A stretch of DNA of 64,000 bases from Cupriavidus pauculus. GTDB lineage: Bacteria; Pseudomonadota; Gammaproteobacteria; Burkholderiales; Burkholderiaceae. The position numbers and the translations under genes were made by a program. The stretch covers positions 992,001 through 1,056,000 of the forward strand of contig NZ_CP044067.1 in the NCBI RefSeq assembly GCF_008693385.1. The letters are read 5' to 3'. The notes beneath the pieces were generated by a model that had not been told where the DNA came from, ran no database searches, and was given only the letters and a program-made list of their open reading frames with translations. Each line of letters opens with the position of its first letter. The first letter of the stretch is position 1. Shown here piece by piece: positions 1 through 9,097 of the stretch.

Positions 1-965
1 ACGAGCTCGTCCAGCCCGTTCACACGCGCCACCGGAATCTGCAGGTCTTCGCAGATGCCGAGCCACTCGTCGGTACCGCGCTCGCGCACGAGCTCGCCCG
101 TGATTTCGTACAGCGTCTCGATATGCCGCGTGCGCGCCGCGATATCGGCGAAGCGCGCATCGGTGGCCAGGTCGTCTCGGTCCGATGCGCGGAAGAAGTC
201 GCGCCAGTGCGCATCGGTGTACGGCATCATGCAGACGTACCCGTCGGCGGTCTGATACGGCCGGCGCAGCGGCGCCAGCACGCGCGGATAGCCGGCCCGC
301 GCGCGCGGCGGCTCGAAGTGCTGGCCGTACAGATGCTCGACGAGGTTGAACGCGACCATCGACTCGAACATCGGCACCTCGACCATCGTGCCCTTGCCGC
401 CATTGCGCTCGCGTCCCGCCAGCGCCGCCGAGATCGACAGCGCGGCCACGAGACCGCTGGTCTTGTCCGCCGCGATCGTCGGAAAATAGCGCACCGTGCC
501 CGTCTGCGCGGCCATCAGCGCCGCATTGCCGCACAGGCCCTGGATGATGTCGTCGTAGGCGGGGCGGCCGCCGTAAGGGCCGTCTTCCGCGAAGCCGAGC
601 AGGCTCACGTAGACCAGCCGCGGATGGCGCGCCATCACGCTGGCGGGATCGAGGTCGAGCTTGCCGAGCTTCTGCGGCCGCATGCTGTGCAGGAAGACGT
701 CCGCAGTCTCGAGCAACCGGTGCAATGCCTGCTGCGCGGCGGGCTGCTTGAGGTTGAGCACCACGCTCTTCTTGCTGCGGTTGACGCCGAGGAAGATCGC
801 GGACATGCCGTCTTCGGTCGCCGGCCCCGTCCGGCGCGTGGAGTCGCCGTCGGGCGTCTCCACCTTGATGACCTCCGCGCCGAGGTCCGCCAGCCACTGG
901 CTCGCGTAGGGCCCCATGACCACGGTGGAGAGATCGACCACGCGAATTCCGGATAGGGGCAACAT
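1..965 (-). CDS. CaiB/BaiF family III CoA-transferase (3'-truncated by window edge)
   Basis: Family III CoA-transferases move CoA between organic acids in the cytoplasm. The reading frame opens with an ATG at 965 and runs off the window without a stop, so about 321 residues are visible and the C-terminus is missing. The N-terminus has the typical LSGIRVVDLST...GPYASQ block, followed by DLGAEVIKVE and a later LLGFAEDGPYGGRPAYD segment. The Asp near residue 167 (in FPTIAADKTSG) sits where the family carries its catalytic nucleophile. It is divergent from a LysR gene with about 100 bp between starts, which suggests that regulator controls it. The acid substrate cannot be told from sequence. The family call is secure and the substrate is open. 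Confidence 0.9.
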   Translation of the reverse strand, partial: MLPLSGIRVVDLSTVVMGPYASQWLADLGAEVIKVETPDGDSTRRTGPATEDGMSAIFLGVNRSKKSVVLNLKQPAAQQALHRLLETADVFLHSMRPQKLGKLDLDPASVMARHPRLVYVSLLGFAEDGPYGGRPAYDDIIQGLCGNAALMAAQTGTVRYFPTIAADKTSGLVAALSISAALAGRERNGGKGTMVEVPMFESMVAFNLVEHLYGQHFEPPRARAGYPRVLAPLRRPYQTADGYVCMMPYTDAHWRDFFRASDRDDLATDARFADIAARTRHIETLYEITGELVRERGTDEWLGICEDLQIPVARVNGLDEL

Positions 966-1025
966 GCCGGGTCTCCTGTCTATTTTGTTCGAGGCCAAAG
1001 ACTAGTCCAGCCGAGGGTATTCAGT

Positions 1026-1055
1026 CTAATATTAGTTTTTTAATAACCGATATCG
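1026..1055. promoter_or_regulatory. Palindromes in the CoA-transferase/LysR divergent promoter
   Basis: The AT-rich gap between the two divergent starts contains a perfect 10-bp palindrome, CTAATATTAG (1026-1035), and a perfect CGATATCG (1048-1055), both just upstream of the LysR start. LysR regulators typically bind interrupted dyads in such gaps. Operator function is inferred from position and symmetry only. Confidence 0.4.
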
Positions 1056-1068
1056 TCTGGATATCACC

Positions 1069-1995
1069 ATGGATCTGCGCCAGTTGCAGCAGTTCGTCGT
1101 GCTCGCCGAGACCGGCAACTTCCACCGGGCGGCCGAGCGCCTGCATATGGCCCAGCCCCCGCTGTCGATTTCCATCCGCAAGCTCGAGGCCGAACTGGGC
1201 ACGCCGCTGTTCGTGCGCACCACACGCGGCGTGCGGCTGACGCAAGCCGGCGAGGCCGCGCTCAACGATGCCCGGCGCGCACTGTTCCACGCTGGCCAGG
1301 CCCGCGCGGCCGCGGTTTCCGCCGCGCATGGCGAGCGCGGGGCGCTGCGCATCGGTTTCGTGGGGTCCGCCACCTATGCGCTGCTGCCCAAGCTGATTCC
1401 TGCGTTTCGGGACGCCCATCCGGGCATCGAACTGATCCTGCACGAGTCGACATCGGCGTCGATCCTCGACCGCATCGAACGCGGCCAGCTCGATGCGGGC
1501 CTCGTGCGCTTTCCGATCCTGAGCAGCGGCCCGTTCACGCTGCTGCCGCTGGAGTCCGACACCTTCGTCGCGGCCGTGCCGGCCGACAGCGCGTTCGCGC
1601 AGCAATCGGGCATCGCGCTGAAGACGCTGGCCAGCGAACCGTTCATCATGCACCCGAGCGCCGACGTCCCCAACCTGCAGGCCGTGGCGATGCTGATGTG
1701 CCAGCAGGCGGGCTTCGTCCCCCGCATCGCGCAGGAAGCCGTGCAGGTCCAGACCATCGTCAGCCTTGTCGAAAGCGGCCTCGGCGTGGCGCTCGTCCCG
1801 GGCGTCACCGCCCGCTATACCAACCGCCGCGTGCGCTTTCTGCGCATCACGAGCCCTCGCCCCGCAGCCCGCATCGGCATCGCGCTGGCCACGCAGCAGG
1901 ATACGGACGACCGCCATGTCCAGCAGTTTCTGGCCGCGGCTCGGCGGATCGCCGCGCAGGCGCCGTCCGGCGAGGTGCCCGTCGCGCGGTTGTAG
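1069..1995 (+). CDS. LysR-family transcriptional regulator
   Basis: A 308-residue protein of standard LysR length. The winged helix-turn-helix is at the N-terminus (residues 1-60; GNFHRAAERLHMAQPPLSISIRKLE), followed by a periplasmic-binding-protein-like effector domain that begins near residue 90 (LRIGFVGSATYALLPKLIPAF). It is transcribed away from the CoA-transferase gene, the classic LysR arrangement, so that gene is its likely target. The effector is unknown. The region around residues 115-125 (HESTSASILDRIERGQLDAGLVR) matches the usual LysR effector-domain pattern. Confidence 0.92.
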   Translation: MDLRQLQQFVVLAETGNFHRAAERLHMAQPPLSISIRKLEAELGTPLFVRTTRGVRLTQAGEAALNDARRALFHAGQARAAAVSAAHGERGALRIGFVGSATYALLPKLIPAFRDAHPGIELILHESTSASILDRIERGQLDAGLVRFPILSSGPFTLLPLESDTFVAAVPADSAFAQQSGIALKTLASEPFIMHPSADVPNLQAVAMLMCQQAGFVPRIAQEAVQVQTIVSLVESGLGVALVPGVTARYTNRRVRFLRITSPRPAARIGIALATQQDTDDRHVQQFLAAARRIAAQAPSGEVPVARL

Positions 1996-2062
1996 CAACA
2001 TTCGAACTGCCATATAGTGAAGCATTGCGCACGATGGCGCCTCTCCACAGACAGCGGTTTAC

Positions 2063-2809
2063 ATGTCAGATCAGGATCAACCCGCGCCCGTCCCCGTCTC
2101 CGTCCCGCCGGCAACCGAGGTTTCCGCGGCCAGCGGTGTTTCCGAGCGCATTCGGGCGCGTTTGCTGGCCGCCAACGTGCGGTTCCATGCGAACGACAAT
2201 ATCGCGCGCTATATCGAGCCCGGCGAACTCGATGCGCTGCAGGGCGAAGTGCAGGCCAAGCTCGAAGAGGTGCTGCGCACGCTCGTGATCGACGTCGATC
2301 AGGACCACAACACGCGCGAGACCGCGCGGCGCGTGGCCAAGATGTACCTCAAGGAAATTTTCGCGGGCCGCTATGCGCGCGCGCCGGAAACTACCGAGTT
2401 CCCGAACGTCGAGCAGCTCAACGAACTGATGATCGTCGGGCCTCTCCGCGTGCGCAGCGCATGTTCGCACCACCTGTGCCCGATCATCGGCAAGCTGTGG
2501 GTCGGCGTGATGCCGAACCGGCATTCGAACCTGATCGGCCTGTCGAAGTACGCGCGCCTTGCCGAATGGATCATGTGCCGCCCGCAGATCCAGGAAGAAG
2601 CCGTTGCGCAGGTGGCCGACCTGCTGCAGGAAAAGATGAACCCCGACGGCCTCGCCATCGTCATGGAAGCCGAGCACTTCTGCATGCACTGGCGCGGCGT
2701 GCGCGATACCGACGCCAAGATGACCAACAGCGTGATGCGCGGCTCGTTCCTCAAGGACGACAAGCTGCGGCGCGAATTCCTCACGCTGCTGCACCTCAAC
2801 AAAGGCTGA
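2063..2809 (+). CDS. folE: GTP cyclohydrolase I (FolE-type)
   Basis: Converts GTP to dihydroneopterin triphosphate plus formate, the first step of folate and pterin synthesis. The 248-residue protein keeps the family core: a zinc site with Cys134 and His137 in RSACSHHLCP and Cys207 in EAEHFCMHWRGVRD, plus NLIGLSKYARL and the C-terminal SVMRGSF. It differs from the E. coli enzyme at several core positions (for example SACSHHLCPIIGK where E. coli has a CEHH motif) and carries a proline-rich N-terminal extension of about 20 residues. It may therefore be an accessory copy rather than the housekeeping one. Three bases separate its stop from the BLUF gene start, so the two are almost certainly co-transcribed. 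The start at 2063 has no strong Shine-Dalgarno. Confidence 0.9.
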   Translation: MSDQDQPAPVPVSVPPATEVSAASGVSERIRARLLAANVRFHANDNIARYIEPGELDALQGEVQAKLEEVLRTLVIDVDQDHNTRETARRVAKMYLKEIFAGRYARAPETTEFPNVEQLNELMIVGPLRVRSACSHHLCPIIGKLWVGVMPNRHSNLIGLSKYARLAEWIMCRPQIQEEAVAQVADLLQEKMNPDGLAIVMEAEHFCMHWRGVRDTDAKMTNSVMRGSFLKDDKLRREFLTLLHLNKG

Positions 2810-2812
2810 CCC

Positions 2813-3250
2813 ATGCTAGTCCGACTGCTCTACGCAAGCCGCGCGAAGGAACCCCTCGACGCCGCCACGCTCGATGCCATCTTCGAGACGAGCATGGCCG
2901 GCAACACGCGCCATGGCATCACGGGCGTGCTGTGCCACGGCAATGGCATCTTCCTGCAGGCGCTCGAAGGCGAGCGTGCGACGGTGTCGCGGCTGTTCCT
3001 GAACATCGGCCGCGACGCGCGCCACAAGGACGTGGTACTGCTCGATTTCGCGGAGATCGCCGAACGCGAGTTCTCGGTCTGGTCGATGGGGCGCGTCAAC
3101 GTGGGCAAGCTCAATCCCGCCACGCTGCTCAAGTACTCGGCGCAGGGCGAGCTGGACCCCTACCGCATGCCCGCGGTAGCGTCGCTGTCGCTGCTCAAGG
3201 AACTCGCGGCCGGTGCGTCGATTGTTCAGTCCGCTTCGCGCCAGGCTTAA
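2813..3250 (+). CDS. BLUF-domain blue-light photoreceptor, stand-alone
   Basis: A 145-residue protein consisting of one BLUF domain (blue light using FAD) plus a short tail. The residues of the flavin hydrogen-bond switch are visible: Tyr7 (LLYASR), Asn31 (GNTRHGITG) and Gln49 (GIFLQALEG), with the semi-conserved Trp/Met strand near residues 90-95 (FSVWSMG). No output domain is attached, so signalling must go through a partner protein. It follows folE with a 3-bp gap, which hints at a link between pterin/folate supply and light. Its last 4 bases overlap the convergent small gene at 3247. The BLUF assignment is strong and the partner is unknown. Confidence 0.93.
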   Translation: MLVRLLYASRAKEPLDAATLDAIFETSMAGNTRHGITGVLCHGNGIFLQALEGERATVSRLFLNIGRDARHKDVVLLDFAEIAEREFSVWSMGRVNVGKLNPATLLKYSAQGELDPYRMPAVASLSLLKELAAGASIVQSASRQA

Positions 3251-3498
3251 TGCGAAACCTGCCCGAATAACCCGCACTCGAGATCGCTCTCGAACTCCTC
3301 CACCCATGCGGTGCCCGGCCCCGCGTCGTAGACGCTGGCCGCGCCCGTACTCTGGCGCCTGACTGTCACCTGGCGAGCCGATGTGCCATTGACATCGGAA
3401 ATCTCGAAGTCCTGCGGCATCAGTCCAACCAGTTGGACGACGGCCGCCACATCCTGTTGCTCGTTGGACGGGAATTGCTCGAATTGACGTTGCGTCAT
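3247..3498 (-). CDS. Small hypothetical protein (83 aa)
   Basis: A short, acidic, glutamine-rich open frame (MTQRQFEQFPSNEQQD...) convergent with the BLUF gene and overlapping its stop by 4 bp. A plausible ribosome-binding site (GGAGG) precedes the ATG on the minus strand. No family is recognised. It contains no membrane segment or signal peptide. Composition and the fit between neighbours suggest it is real, but it could be a chance frame in GC-rich DNA. Confidence 0.55.
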   Translation of the reverse strand: MTQRQFEQFPSNEQQDVAAVVQLVGLMPQDFEISDVNGTSARQVTVRRQSTGAASVYDAGPGTAWVEEFESDLECGLFGQVSH

Positions 3499-3628
3499 GG
3501 CACACCTCCAGGCGGGGGTAGGTCAGCGGAGCAAGCCTGCCACAAATTTCAGGCGTGCGTATGGCACGCGCGAAGACCCCAACGGCATCGCATATATTGT
3601 GCGCGCCGCGTTGCCCGTTCCTGAGCGA

Positions 3629-4360
3629 TCAGGCCGTCACCATCCCGAGGAATTGCTGGAGTTCGGGCGTCTGCGGATTGGAGAACACGCTCTCCGGCGC
3701 GCCGATTTCGTGCACCCTGCCCTGATGCATGAACACAACGCGGTCGCACACCTCGCGCGCAAAGCGCATCTCGTGCGTGACCATCAGCAGCGTCATGCCT
3801 TCGCTGGCCAGCCCGCGCACGACCTGCAGCACTTCGTTGACCAGTTCCGGATCGAGCGCCGACGTAATCTCGTCGCAGAGCAGCGCCATCGGCTCCATCG
3901 CCAGTGCACGCGCGATGGCCACGCGCTGCTGCTGCCCGCCGGACAACTGGTCGGGGTAGGCATCGAACTTCGCCGACAGCCCCACGCGCGCGAGATTGGT
4001 CTCGGCCAGTTCGCGCGCCTTCGCCTCGGGCGTGCCCTTGACGATCATCGGCGACAGCATCACGTTGCGGCCCGCGCTCAGATGCGGAAACAGGTTGAAC
4101 TGCTGAAAGATCATGCCGACCTTGAGCCGCAGCGCGCGCAGCTGCAATTCGCTGTTCGCCAGATGCGCGCCCGCCACCGTGATCGCGCCCGAGTCGATCT
4201 GCTCGAGCCCGTTGATGCAGCGGAGCAGCGTGCTCTTGCCCGAGCCGCTCTTGCCGATGATCGCGATGACCTCGCCCGGTTCCACGGACAGGGACACACC
4301 CTTCAGCACCTCGTTGGCGCCATACGACTTGCGGACATCCTCAATGGCGATGAGCGCCAT
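3629..4360 (-). CDS. Polar amino-acid ABC transporter, ATP-binding protein
   Basis: A 243-residue GlnQ/HisP-type ATPase energising uptake at the inner-membrane face. Walker A is GKSGSGKST (residues 36-44). The signature [14 protein letters not shown] and the Walker B block [13 protein letters not shown] are intact, the last with Ile where Pro is usual. It is the last gene of a four-gene minus-strand operon: binding protein, two permeases, ATPase. Its start overlaps the end of the preceding permease by 20 bp. Substrate is inferred as an amino acid from family only. Confidence 0.94.
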   Translation of the reverse strand: MALIAIEDVRKSYGANEVLKGVSLSVEPGEVIAIIGKSGSGKSTLLRCINGLEQIDSGAITVAGAHLANSELQLRALRLKVGMIFQQFNLFPHLSAGRNVMLSPMIVKGTPEAKARELAETNLARVGLSAKFDAYPDQLSGGQQQRVAIARALAMEPMALLCDEITSALDPELVNEVLQVVRGLASEGMTLLMVTHEMRFAREVCDRVVFMHQGRVHEIGAPESVFSNPQTPELQQFLGMVTA

Positions 4361-4997
4361 GGAACTTCTCCTCGAGCTTCCTGCTGTATTGCGAGAGCGG
4401 CCAGCACAGCGCGAAGTACATCAGCGCCACGGCCGCATAAACGGTAAACGGTTGGAACGTCGCATTGACGATCATCGTGCCGGCCTTCGACAGTTCGGTA
4501 AAGCCGATGATCGACGCGAGCGCGGTGCCCTTGATCACCTGCACGCCAAACCCGACCGTCGGCGCCACCGCGATGCGCAGCGCCTGCGGCAGGATCACGT
4601 GACGCATCTGCTGCACGTACCCCATCGCCAGACTGGCCGAGGCTTCCCATTGCCCGCGCGGAATCGACTCCACGCAGCCGCGCCAGATCTCGGCGAGGAA
4701 TGCCGCGGTCCAGAGCGTCAGCGCCAGTCCGGCCGCGAGCCATGCGGGCACGTCGATGCCGAACAGCGCGAGCCCGAAGAACGCGAGGAACAGCTGCATC
4801 AGCAGCGGCGTGCCCTGGAACACTTCGATGTAGACGGACATCGCGCGCCGTACCCATGCGCGCCGCGACGTGCGGCCGAACAGCACCAGCAGCCCGACCA
4901 GCCCGCCGCCGACGAATGCCACCAGCGACAGCAGTACCGTCCAGCGCGCCGCGAGCAGCAGGTTGCGGACGATGTCCCATAACGAAAACTCGATCAT
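4341..4997 (-). CDS. Amino-acid ABC transporter permease (second)
   Basis: A 218-residue HisM/GlnP-type inner-membrane permease. The start was set at 4997 (MIEFSLWDIV) because that ATG overlaps the stop of the upstream permease in an ATGA arrangement. The same frame stays open further upstream, but only as the antisense-like shadow of the first permease. Several hydrophobic helices are visible, and the family EAA-like loop that docks the ATPase appears as QWEASASLAMGYVQQMRHVILPQA. It pairs with the permease at 4994-5662 to make a heterodimeric channel. Confidence 0.93.
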   Translation of the reverse strand: MIEFSLWDIVRNLLLAARWTVLLSLVAFVGGGLVGLLVLFGRTSRRAWVRRAMSVYIEVFQGTPLLMQLFLAFFGLALFGIDVPAWLAAGLALTLWTAAFLAEIWRGCVESIPRGQWEASASLAMGYVQQMRHVILPQALRIAVAPTVGFGVQVIKGTALASIIGFTELSKAGTMIVNATFQPFTVYAAVALMYFALCWPLSQYSRKLEEKFHGAHRH

Positions 4998-5662
4998 CGG
5001 GACTTCCTGACAAAAAGGCTCCGACCCAACGCGCGCAGCAACTGCCGCAGCAGCAAGGCGAGCCCCAGATAGATCAACGTACTGACCAGATACACCTCGA
5101 ACGCGCGAAAGTTGCGGCCCTGGATAAAGTTGGCCGCATAGGTCAGGTCCTGCGCGGCAATCTGCGAGCAGACCGCCGACCCGAGCATCACGATCACGAT
5201 CTGGCTCGACAGCGCGGGCCAGATCTTCTGCAGCGCCGGACGCAGCACCACGTGCCGGAACACCTGCACGCGCGACATCGCGAGGCTGGCACCCGCTTCG
5301 TACTGGCCCCGCGGCGTGGCGGCCACGCCCGCGCGCACGATCTCCGTGCCGTAGGCGCCCAGGTTGATCACCATCGCCAGCGAGGCCGCCACCATCTCGG
5401 GCAACTGCACGCCCAGGCTGGGCAGCCCGAAGAAGATGAAGAACAACTGGATCAGGAACGGCGTATTGCGGATGACCTCCACATACGCCCCCACCACGGC
5501 GCGCAGCCAGCGCGGCCCCTCGGTGCGTGCCCACGCGCCGAGGATGGCCACGGCCACGCCGAGCACCCCCCCGGTGACCGTCAGCTGCGCGGTCACCGCG
5601 ATGCCCTTCGCGAGCACGTCGGTATAGCCGAGGATCGAGCCGAAATCGAACTGATATGCCAT
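4994..5662 (-). CDS. Amino-acid ABC transporter permease (first)
   Basis: A 222-residue HisQ/GlnP-type permease (MAYQFDFGSILGYTDV...) with about five hydrophobic segments and the cytoplasmic coupling loop GQYEAGASLAMSRVQVFRHVVLRPA. It lies between the periplasmic binding protein (10-bp gap upstream) and the second permease (4-bp overlap), so expression is probably translationally coupled. The two permeases are clearly related to each other and probably arose by duplication, as is usual in this transporter class. Confidence 0.93.
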   Translation of the reverse strand: MAYQFDFGSILGYTDVLAKGIAVTAQLTVTGGVLGVAVAILGAWARTEGPRWLRAVVGAYVEVIRNTPFLIQLFFIFFGLPSLGVQLPEMVAASLAMVINLGAYGTEIVRAGVAATPRGQYEAGASLAMSRVQVFRHVVLRPALQKIWPALSSQIVIVMLGSAVCSQIAAQDLTYAANFIQGRNFRAFEVYLVSTLIYLGLALLLRQLLRALGRSLFVRKSR

Positions 5663-5672
5663 TCGCCGCGGA

Positions 5673-6488
5673 TCAGAGTTGTGCCGGCAGCGGACGCAGC
5701 AGCCACTTGATCGACAGCGAGTTCAGCGAGCCATCCTTCTTCGACTCGGCCAGAATCGCATTCACCTTTTCCTGCAGGCGCGTCTCGCCCTTGTTCAGGC
5801 CGATGAAGCACGGCGAATTCTTGACCAGGAACTTGGTTTCCGGCGTCTTGGGCGGATGCTTGGCGATGATCGCCGACGCCACCACGTTGCCGGTCGCGAT
5901 CAGTTGCACCTGGCCCGACAGGAACGCCGAGATCGTCGCGTTGTTGTCCTCGTAGCGCTTGATCGTGGCATTGGGCGGCGCGATCTTGCTGAGTTCGAGG
6001 TCTTCCACCGCGCCGCGCGTCACGCCGACGGTCTTGCCGGCCAGATCGGCGGCGGTCTTGACGGCCATGTCGGCCGGGCCGAACACGCCGTTATAGAACG
6101 GGGCATAGGCTTCCGAGAAGTCGAGCACCTTCTCGCGCTCGGGGTTCTTGCCGAGGCTGGAGATGATCAGATCGACCTTCTTCGTCTGCAGGTACGGCAC
6201 GCGGTTCGTGCTCGTCACGGGCACCAGCTGCAGCTTGACGCCCATCTTCTTGGCCATCAGCGCGGCCACGTCGATATCGAGGCCCTGCGGCGCCATATCG
6301 GCACCGATCGAGCCGAACGGCGGAAAGTCCTGCGGCACGGCGACGCGCAGGACACCGGCCTTCGTCACATCGTCCAGCGCATCGGCGCGGGCCGGCGCGG
6401 AGAGCGTCAGGCTGGCGAGACAGGCGCCGGCCGCGGTGGCCAGCAGAAAGGTGCGACGGACGCGCGAAACGAAAACATTCGAAGGCAT
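5673..6488 (-). CDS. Amino-acid ABC transporter periplasmic substrate-binding protein
   Basis: A family-3 extracellular solute-binding protein of 271 residues. A cleavable signal peptide is visible (RRTFLLATAAGACLASLTLS..., cleavage after ARA near residue 35), followed by the mature start VTKAGVLRVAVPQDFPPFGSI. The motif DIDVAALMAKKMGVKLQLVPV is typical of this class. It is the first gene of the operon and the likely determinant of substrate choice. A signature for lysine/arginine/glutamate against other ligands cannot be read without modelling. Confidence 0.93.
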   Translation of the reverse strand: MPSNVFVSRVRRTFLLATAAGACLASLTLSAPARADALDDVTKAGVLRVAVPQDFPPFGSIGADMAPQGLDIDVAALMAKKMGVKLQLVPVTSTNRVPYLQTKKVDLIISSLGKNPEREKVLDFSEAYAPFYNGVFGPADMAVKTAADLAGKTVGVTRGAVEDLELSKIAPPNATIKRYEDNNATISAFLSGQVQLIATGNVVASAIIAKHPPKTPETKFLVKNSPCFIGLNKGETRLQEKVNAILAESKKDGSLNSLSIKWLLRPLPAQL

Positions 6489-6700
6489 GGGCGGCAGGTC
6501 CTTTTTGTCAGGGGCGGATTGTCGATGGCCTCTGACAACGCAAACGGCATGCCAGCTTTGTATGCAATATTTGGTCTCAATCGCAGACGCCGCGCGGGCA
6601 CTCCGGCCCCACAGCCGTGCATACGATCATCGCGAACGATTCGGCGGCGGCACCAAGACGGTGCAAGCCCGGAGCCAGGCACCCTTGCGGGGCATCGACA
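6489..6700. promoter_or_regulatory. Promoter region of the amino-acid ABC operon
   Basis: A 212-bp gap between the ABC operon start and the stop of the upstream LysR gene (both minus strand). It holds an AT-rich patch near 6556-6575 with the partly palindromic TTGTATGCAA, a shape similar to operators of GntR-type regulators. No GntR gene is nearby, so this is only a candidate site. Confidence 0.35.
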
Positions 6701-7624
6701 TCACGGCTTCCGGTCGCCGGCAAACATCGGCATATGCCGCAGCAGATGATCGAGCAGCTCCAGCGCCGCCGCCGGCAGCGGCCTGCCTTCCTTGACCAGC
6801 AGCCGCGCGTGGACGCCCTGGAACAGCGGGTGGGCAATCGGCACCACCGCGAGCGTCCCCGCGGCAATCTCCCTGTATGCAGCAAACGCGCCAATCAGCG
6901 TGACGAAGTTCTCGTAGGCGACGAACTGCTTGAGCGCGGTCAGCGAGTTGGTGACGAGCGTCGCGCGGATCTTCACGTTCTCGGCGAACTCCACCATCTT
7001 GGCCGCATGCCCGATACCGAACGAGGACGGCATCAGCGCGAGCGGATAGTCGAGCAGGTCCGCGATCCGCGCGCTGCCGCCGCGCGTCACGAGCGGATGA
7101 TCGGGCCGCGCCAGCAGCACCACCGGCTGCGGCGAGCTCGCCCGGTACACGATATTCGCGTGCGGCGGCGGGTTGTAGGCCAGTCCGATATGCGCGCGAC
7201 TCTCCGCCACCTCGCCCAGCACGTCATCGACGGGCAGGATCTGCATGTCGATATCGAGATTCGGGTACTGCGCGCAGAACGGCGCCAGCACCTGGTTCAC
7301 GAGCGGATCGACGAACCCCTCGCTGATCGCGAGCGTCACCCGCCCTTGCTGAAGCCCCTTGAGCGCGTGCAGCTGGTCCTCGAGCTTTTCCTGATGAGAC
7401 CGGTATCCCTGCCAGAACTCCAGCAGATGCAGCGCCGCCTCGGTCGGCCGCACGCCGCGCGGCAGCCGCTCGAACAATGTGACGTCGAGCTCGTCTTCGA
7501 GCAGCTTGACCTGCCGCGTGATCACCGACGGCGAGGTATTGAGCGCATCGGCCGCCCCGCGAATGGTGCCGTGCACGAGTACCTCGCGGAAGTACCGCAG
7601 CCGTTGTTGGTTGATTTCCCGCAT
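6701..7624 (-). CDS. LysR-family transcriptional regulator
   Basis: A 307-residue LysR protein. The start was chosen at 7624 ([19 protein letters not shown]) because GGAGGGG sits just upstream on the minus strand. An ATG further out at 7681 would add 19 residues with no homology. The helix-turn-helix covers roughly residues 10-60 ([25 protein letters not shown]). It is divergent from the MFS-creatininase-RidA operon with about 140 bp between starts, so it is the likely regulator of that operon. The inducer is unknown. Confidence 0.92.
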   Translation of the reverse strand: MREINQQRLRYFREVLVHGTIRGAADALNTSPSVITRQVKLLEDELDVTLFERLPRGVRPTEAALHLLEFWQGYRSHQEKLEDQLHALKGLQQGRVTLAISEGFVDPLVNQVLAPFCAQYPNLDIDMQILPVDDVLGEVAESRAHIGLAYNPPPHANIVYRASSPQPVVLLARPDHPLVTRGGSARIADLLDYPLALMPSSFGIGHAAKMVEFAENVKIRATLVTNSLTALKQFVAYENFVTLIGAFAAYREIAAGTLAVVPIAHPLFQGVHARLLVKEGRPLPAAALELLDHLLRHMPMFAGDRKP

Positions 7625-7765
7625 CCCCGCCCCTCCCTGTCTGCCCGCCAAGATACCGCAATTCCGCCCTGCGTTGCTCAAATCAGAACGATCCGTGAAC
7701 TTAGTTGCTCTTGGTAGTCATCCAACCGTTTGCCATGATCGACAGCACACCCACAGGAGACAGGC

Positions 7766-9070
7766 ATGCTGGCAATTTCGACCACGGGGGTCGTCGACGA
7801 GATTTCGGCGCTCTACCGGAAAATCAACTTCCGGCTGCTGCCGTTCCTGCTGGTCTGTTACCTGTTCGCGTATCTGGACCGCGTGAACGTCGGTTTCGCC
7901 AAGCTGCAGATGCAGAGCGACCTCGGGTTCTCCGACGCGGCCTACGGCGTGGGCGCGGGCATCTTCTTTATCGGCTACGTGCTGTTCGAGATCCCGAGCA
8001 ACCTCATGCTGCCGCGCATCGGGGCGCGCAAGACCTTCAGCCGCATCCTCGTGCTCTGGGGCATCACCTCGGCCTGCATGCTGTTCGTCCGCGACGTGCC
8101 CACGTTCTACGCCATGCGCTTCCTGCTCGGCGTGTTCGAAGCGGGCTTCGCGCCCGGCATGATCTATTACCTGTCGTGCTGGTACGGCCCGCAGCGCATG
8201 GCGCGCGCCATCGCCATCGTGTTCCTGGCGGGCCCCATCGGCGGCATCGTCGGCGCGCCCGCCTCCGCATGGCTGATGACCACGCTCGCCGGCACCGGCA
8301 ATCTGGCCGGCTGGCAATGGATGTTCCTCGTCGAAGGCCTGCCCTGCATCCTGCTCGGCATTGCCGCGCTGCGCCTCATTCCGAATCGCCCGGCCGACGC
8401 CAAATGGCTGACCGACCGCGAGCGCGTGCTGCTGGAGTCCGAACTCGGCACGCATGCGGCGCACAGCCACTCGTTCCTCGCCGTGGCCAAGGACATGCGC
8501 GTGTACGTCCTCGCGTTCGCATACTTTTGCATCATCGCGGCCATCTATGCCATCAGCTTCTGGCTGCCGACCATCATCAAGGCGCAGGGCGTCACGGACC
8601 TCGTGCAACTGGGCTGGTACGCGGCCATTCCCTATATCGCCGCCGCTTTCGGCATGTACTACATGGGCCGCCGTTCGGACCGGCTCGGCGAACGCCGCTT
8701 CCACTGCGCGCTGCCCGCGCTGGGCGCCGGCGTCATCCTCGCCTGCACGACGCTCGCGGACGGCCACCTCTACCTGTCGCTCGCGCTGCTGACCGTGGCT
8801 ACCATGGGCCTGTGGATGGCCTACACCGTGTTCTGGGCCATGCCGCCCGAGTACATCAAGGGCCCGGCCGCCGCGGGCGGCATCGCACTGATCAACACGA
8901 TCGGCCTGTCCGGCGGTTTCTGGGGTCCCGCGATGATCGGCTGGGCCAAGACCGCCACCGGCAACCTGCATCTCGGCGTGCTGATGATGGCCGTCCTGCC
9001 CGTTGTCGCCGCGCTGATCGTGTTCGCCAACAAACTCCCGAAGACGACGACCGTCGCCACTCCCCAATAA
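7766..9070 (+). CDS. MFS transporter, anion:cation symporter (ACS) type
   Basis: A 434-residue, 12-helix major facilitator protein. The N-terminal region (LVCYLFAYLDRVNVGFAKLQ) and GYVLFEIPSNLMLPRIGARK are characteristic of the ACS branch, which imports organic acids such as phthalate, tartrate, glucarate or hydroxyphenylacetate by proton symport. A GGAGACAGGC ribosome-binding site precedes the ATG. It heads an operon with a creatininase-like hydrolase and a RidA protein, so its substrate is probably a carboxylate bearing an amide or cyclic amide. The exact substrate cannot be read. Confidence 0.9.
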   Translation: MLAISTTGVVDEISALYRKINFRLLPFLLVCYLFAYLDRVNVGFAKLQMQSDLGFSDAAYGVGAGIFFIGYVLFEIPSNLMLPRIGARKTFSRILVLWGITSACMLFVRDVPTFYAMRFLLGVFEAGFAPGMIYYLSCWYGPQRMARAIAIVFLAGPIGGIVGAPASAWLMTTLAGTGNLAGWQWMFLVEGLPCILLGIAALRLIPNRPADAKWLTDRERVLLESELGTHAAHSHSFLAVAKDMRVYVLAFAYFCIIAAIYAISFWLPTIIKAQGVTDLVQLGWYAAIPYIAAAFGMYYMGRRSDRLGERRFHCALPALGAGVILACTTLADGHLYLSLALLTVATMGLWMAYTVFWAMPPEYIKGPAAAGGIALINTIGLSGGFWGPAMIGWAKTATGNLHLGVLMMAVLPVVAALIVFANKLPKTTTVATPQ

Positions 9071-9097
9071 AGCTATCCGCGCAACAAGGAGCAACCC

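Noticed and set aside
123..956. Long plus-strand open frame over the CoA-transferase
   Set aside because: It is the GC-skewed antisense of a clear CaiB/BaiF gene. It is Arg/Ala/His-rich with no family pattern. Similar antisense frames at 12627-14684, 17718-19541 and 32248-33867 were rejected for the same reason.
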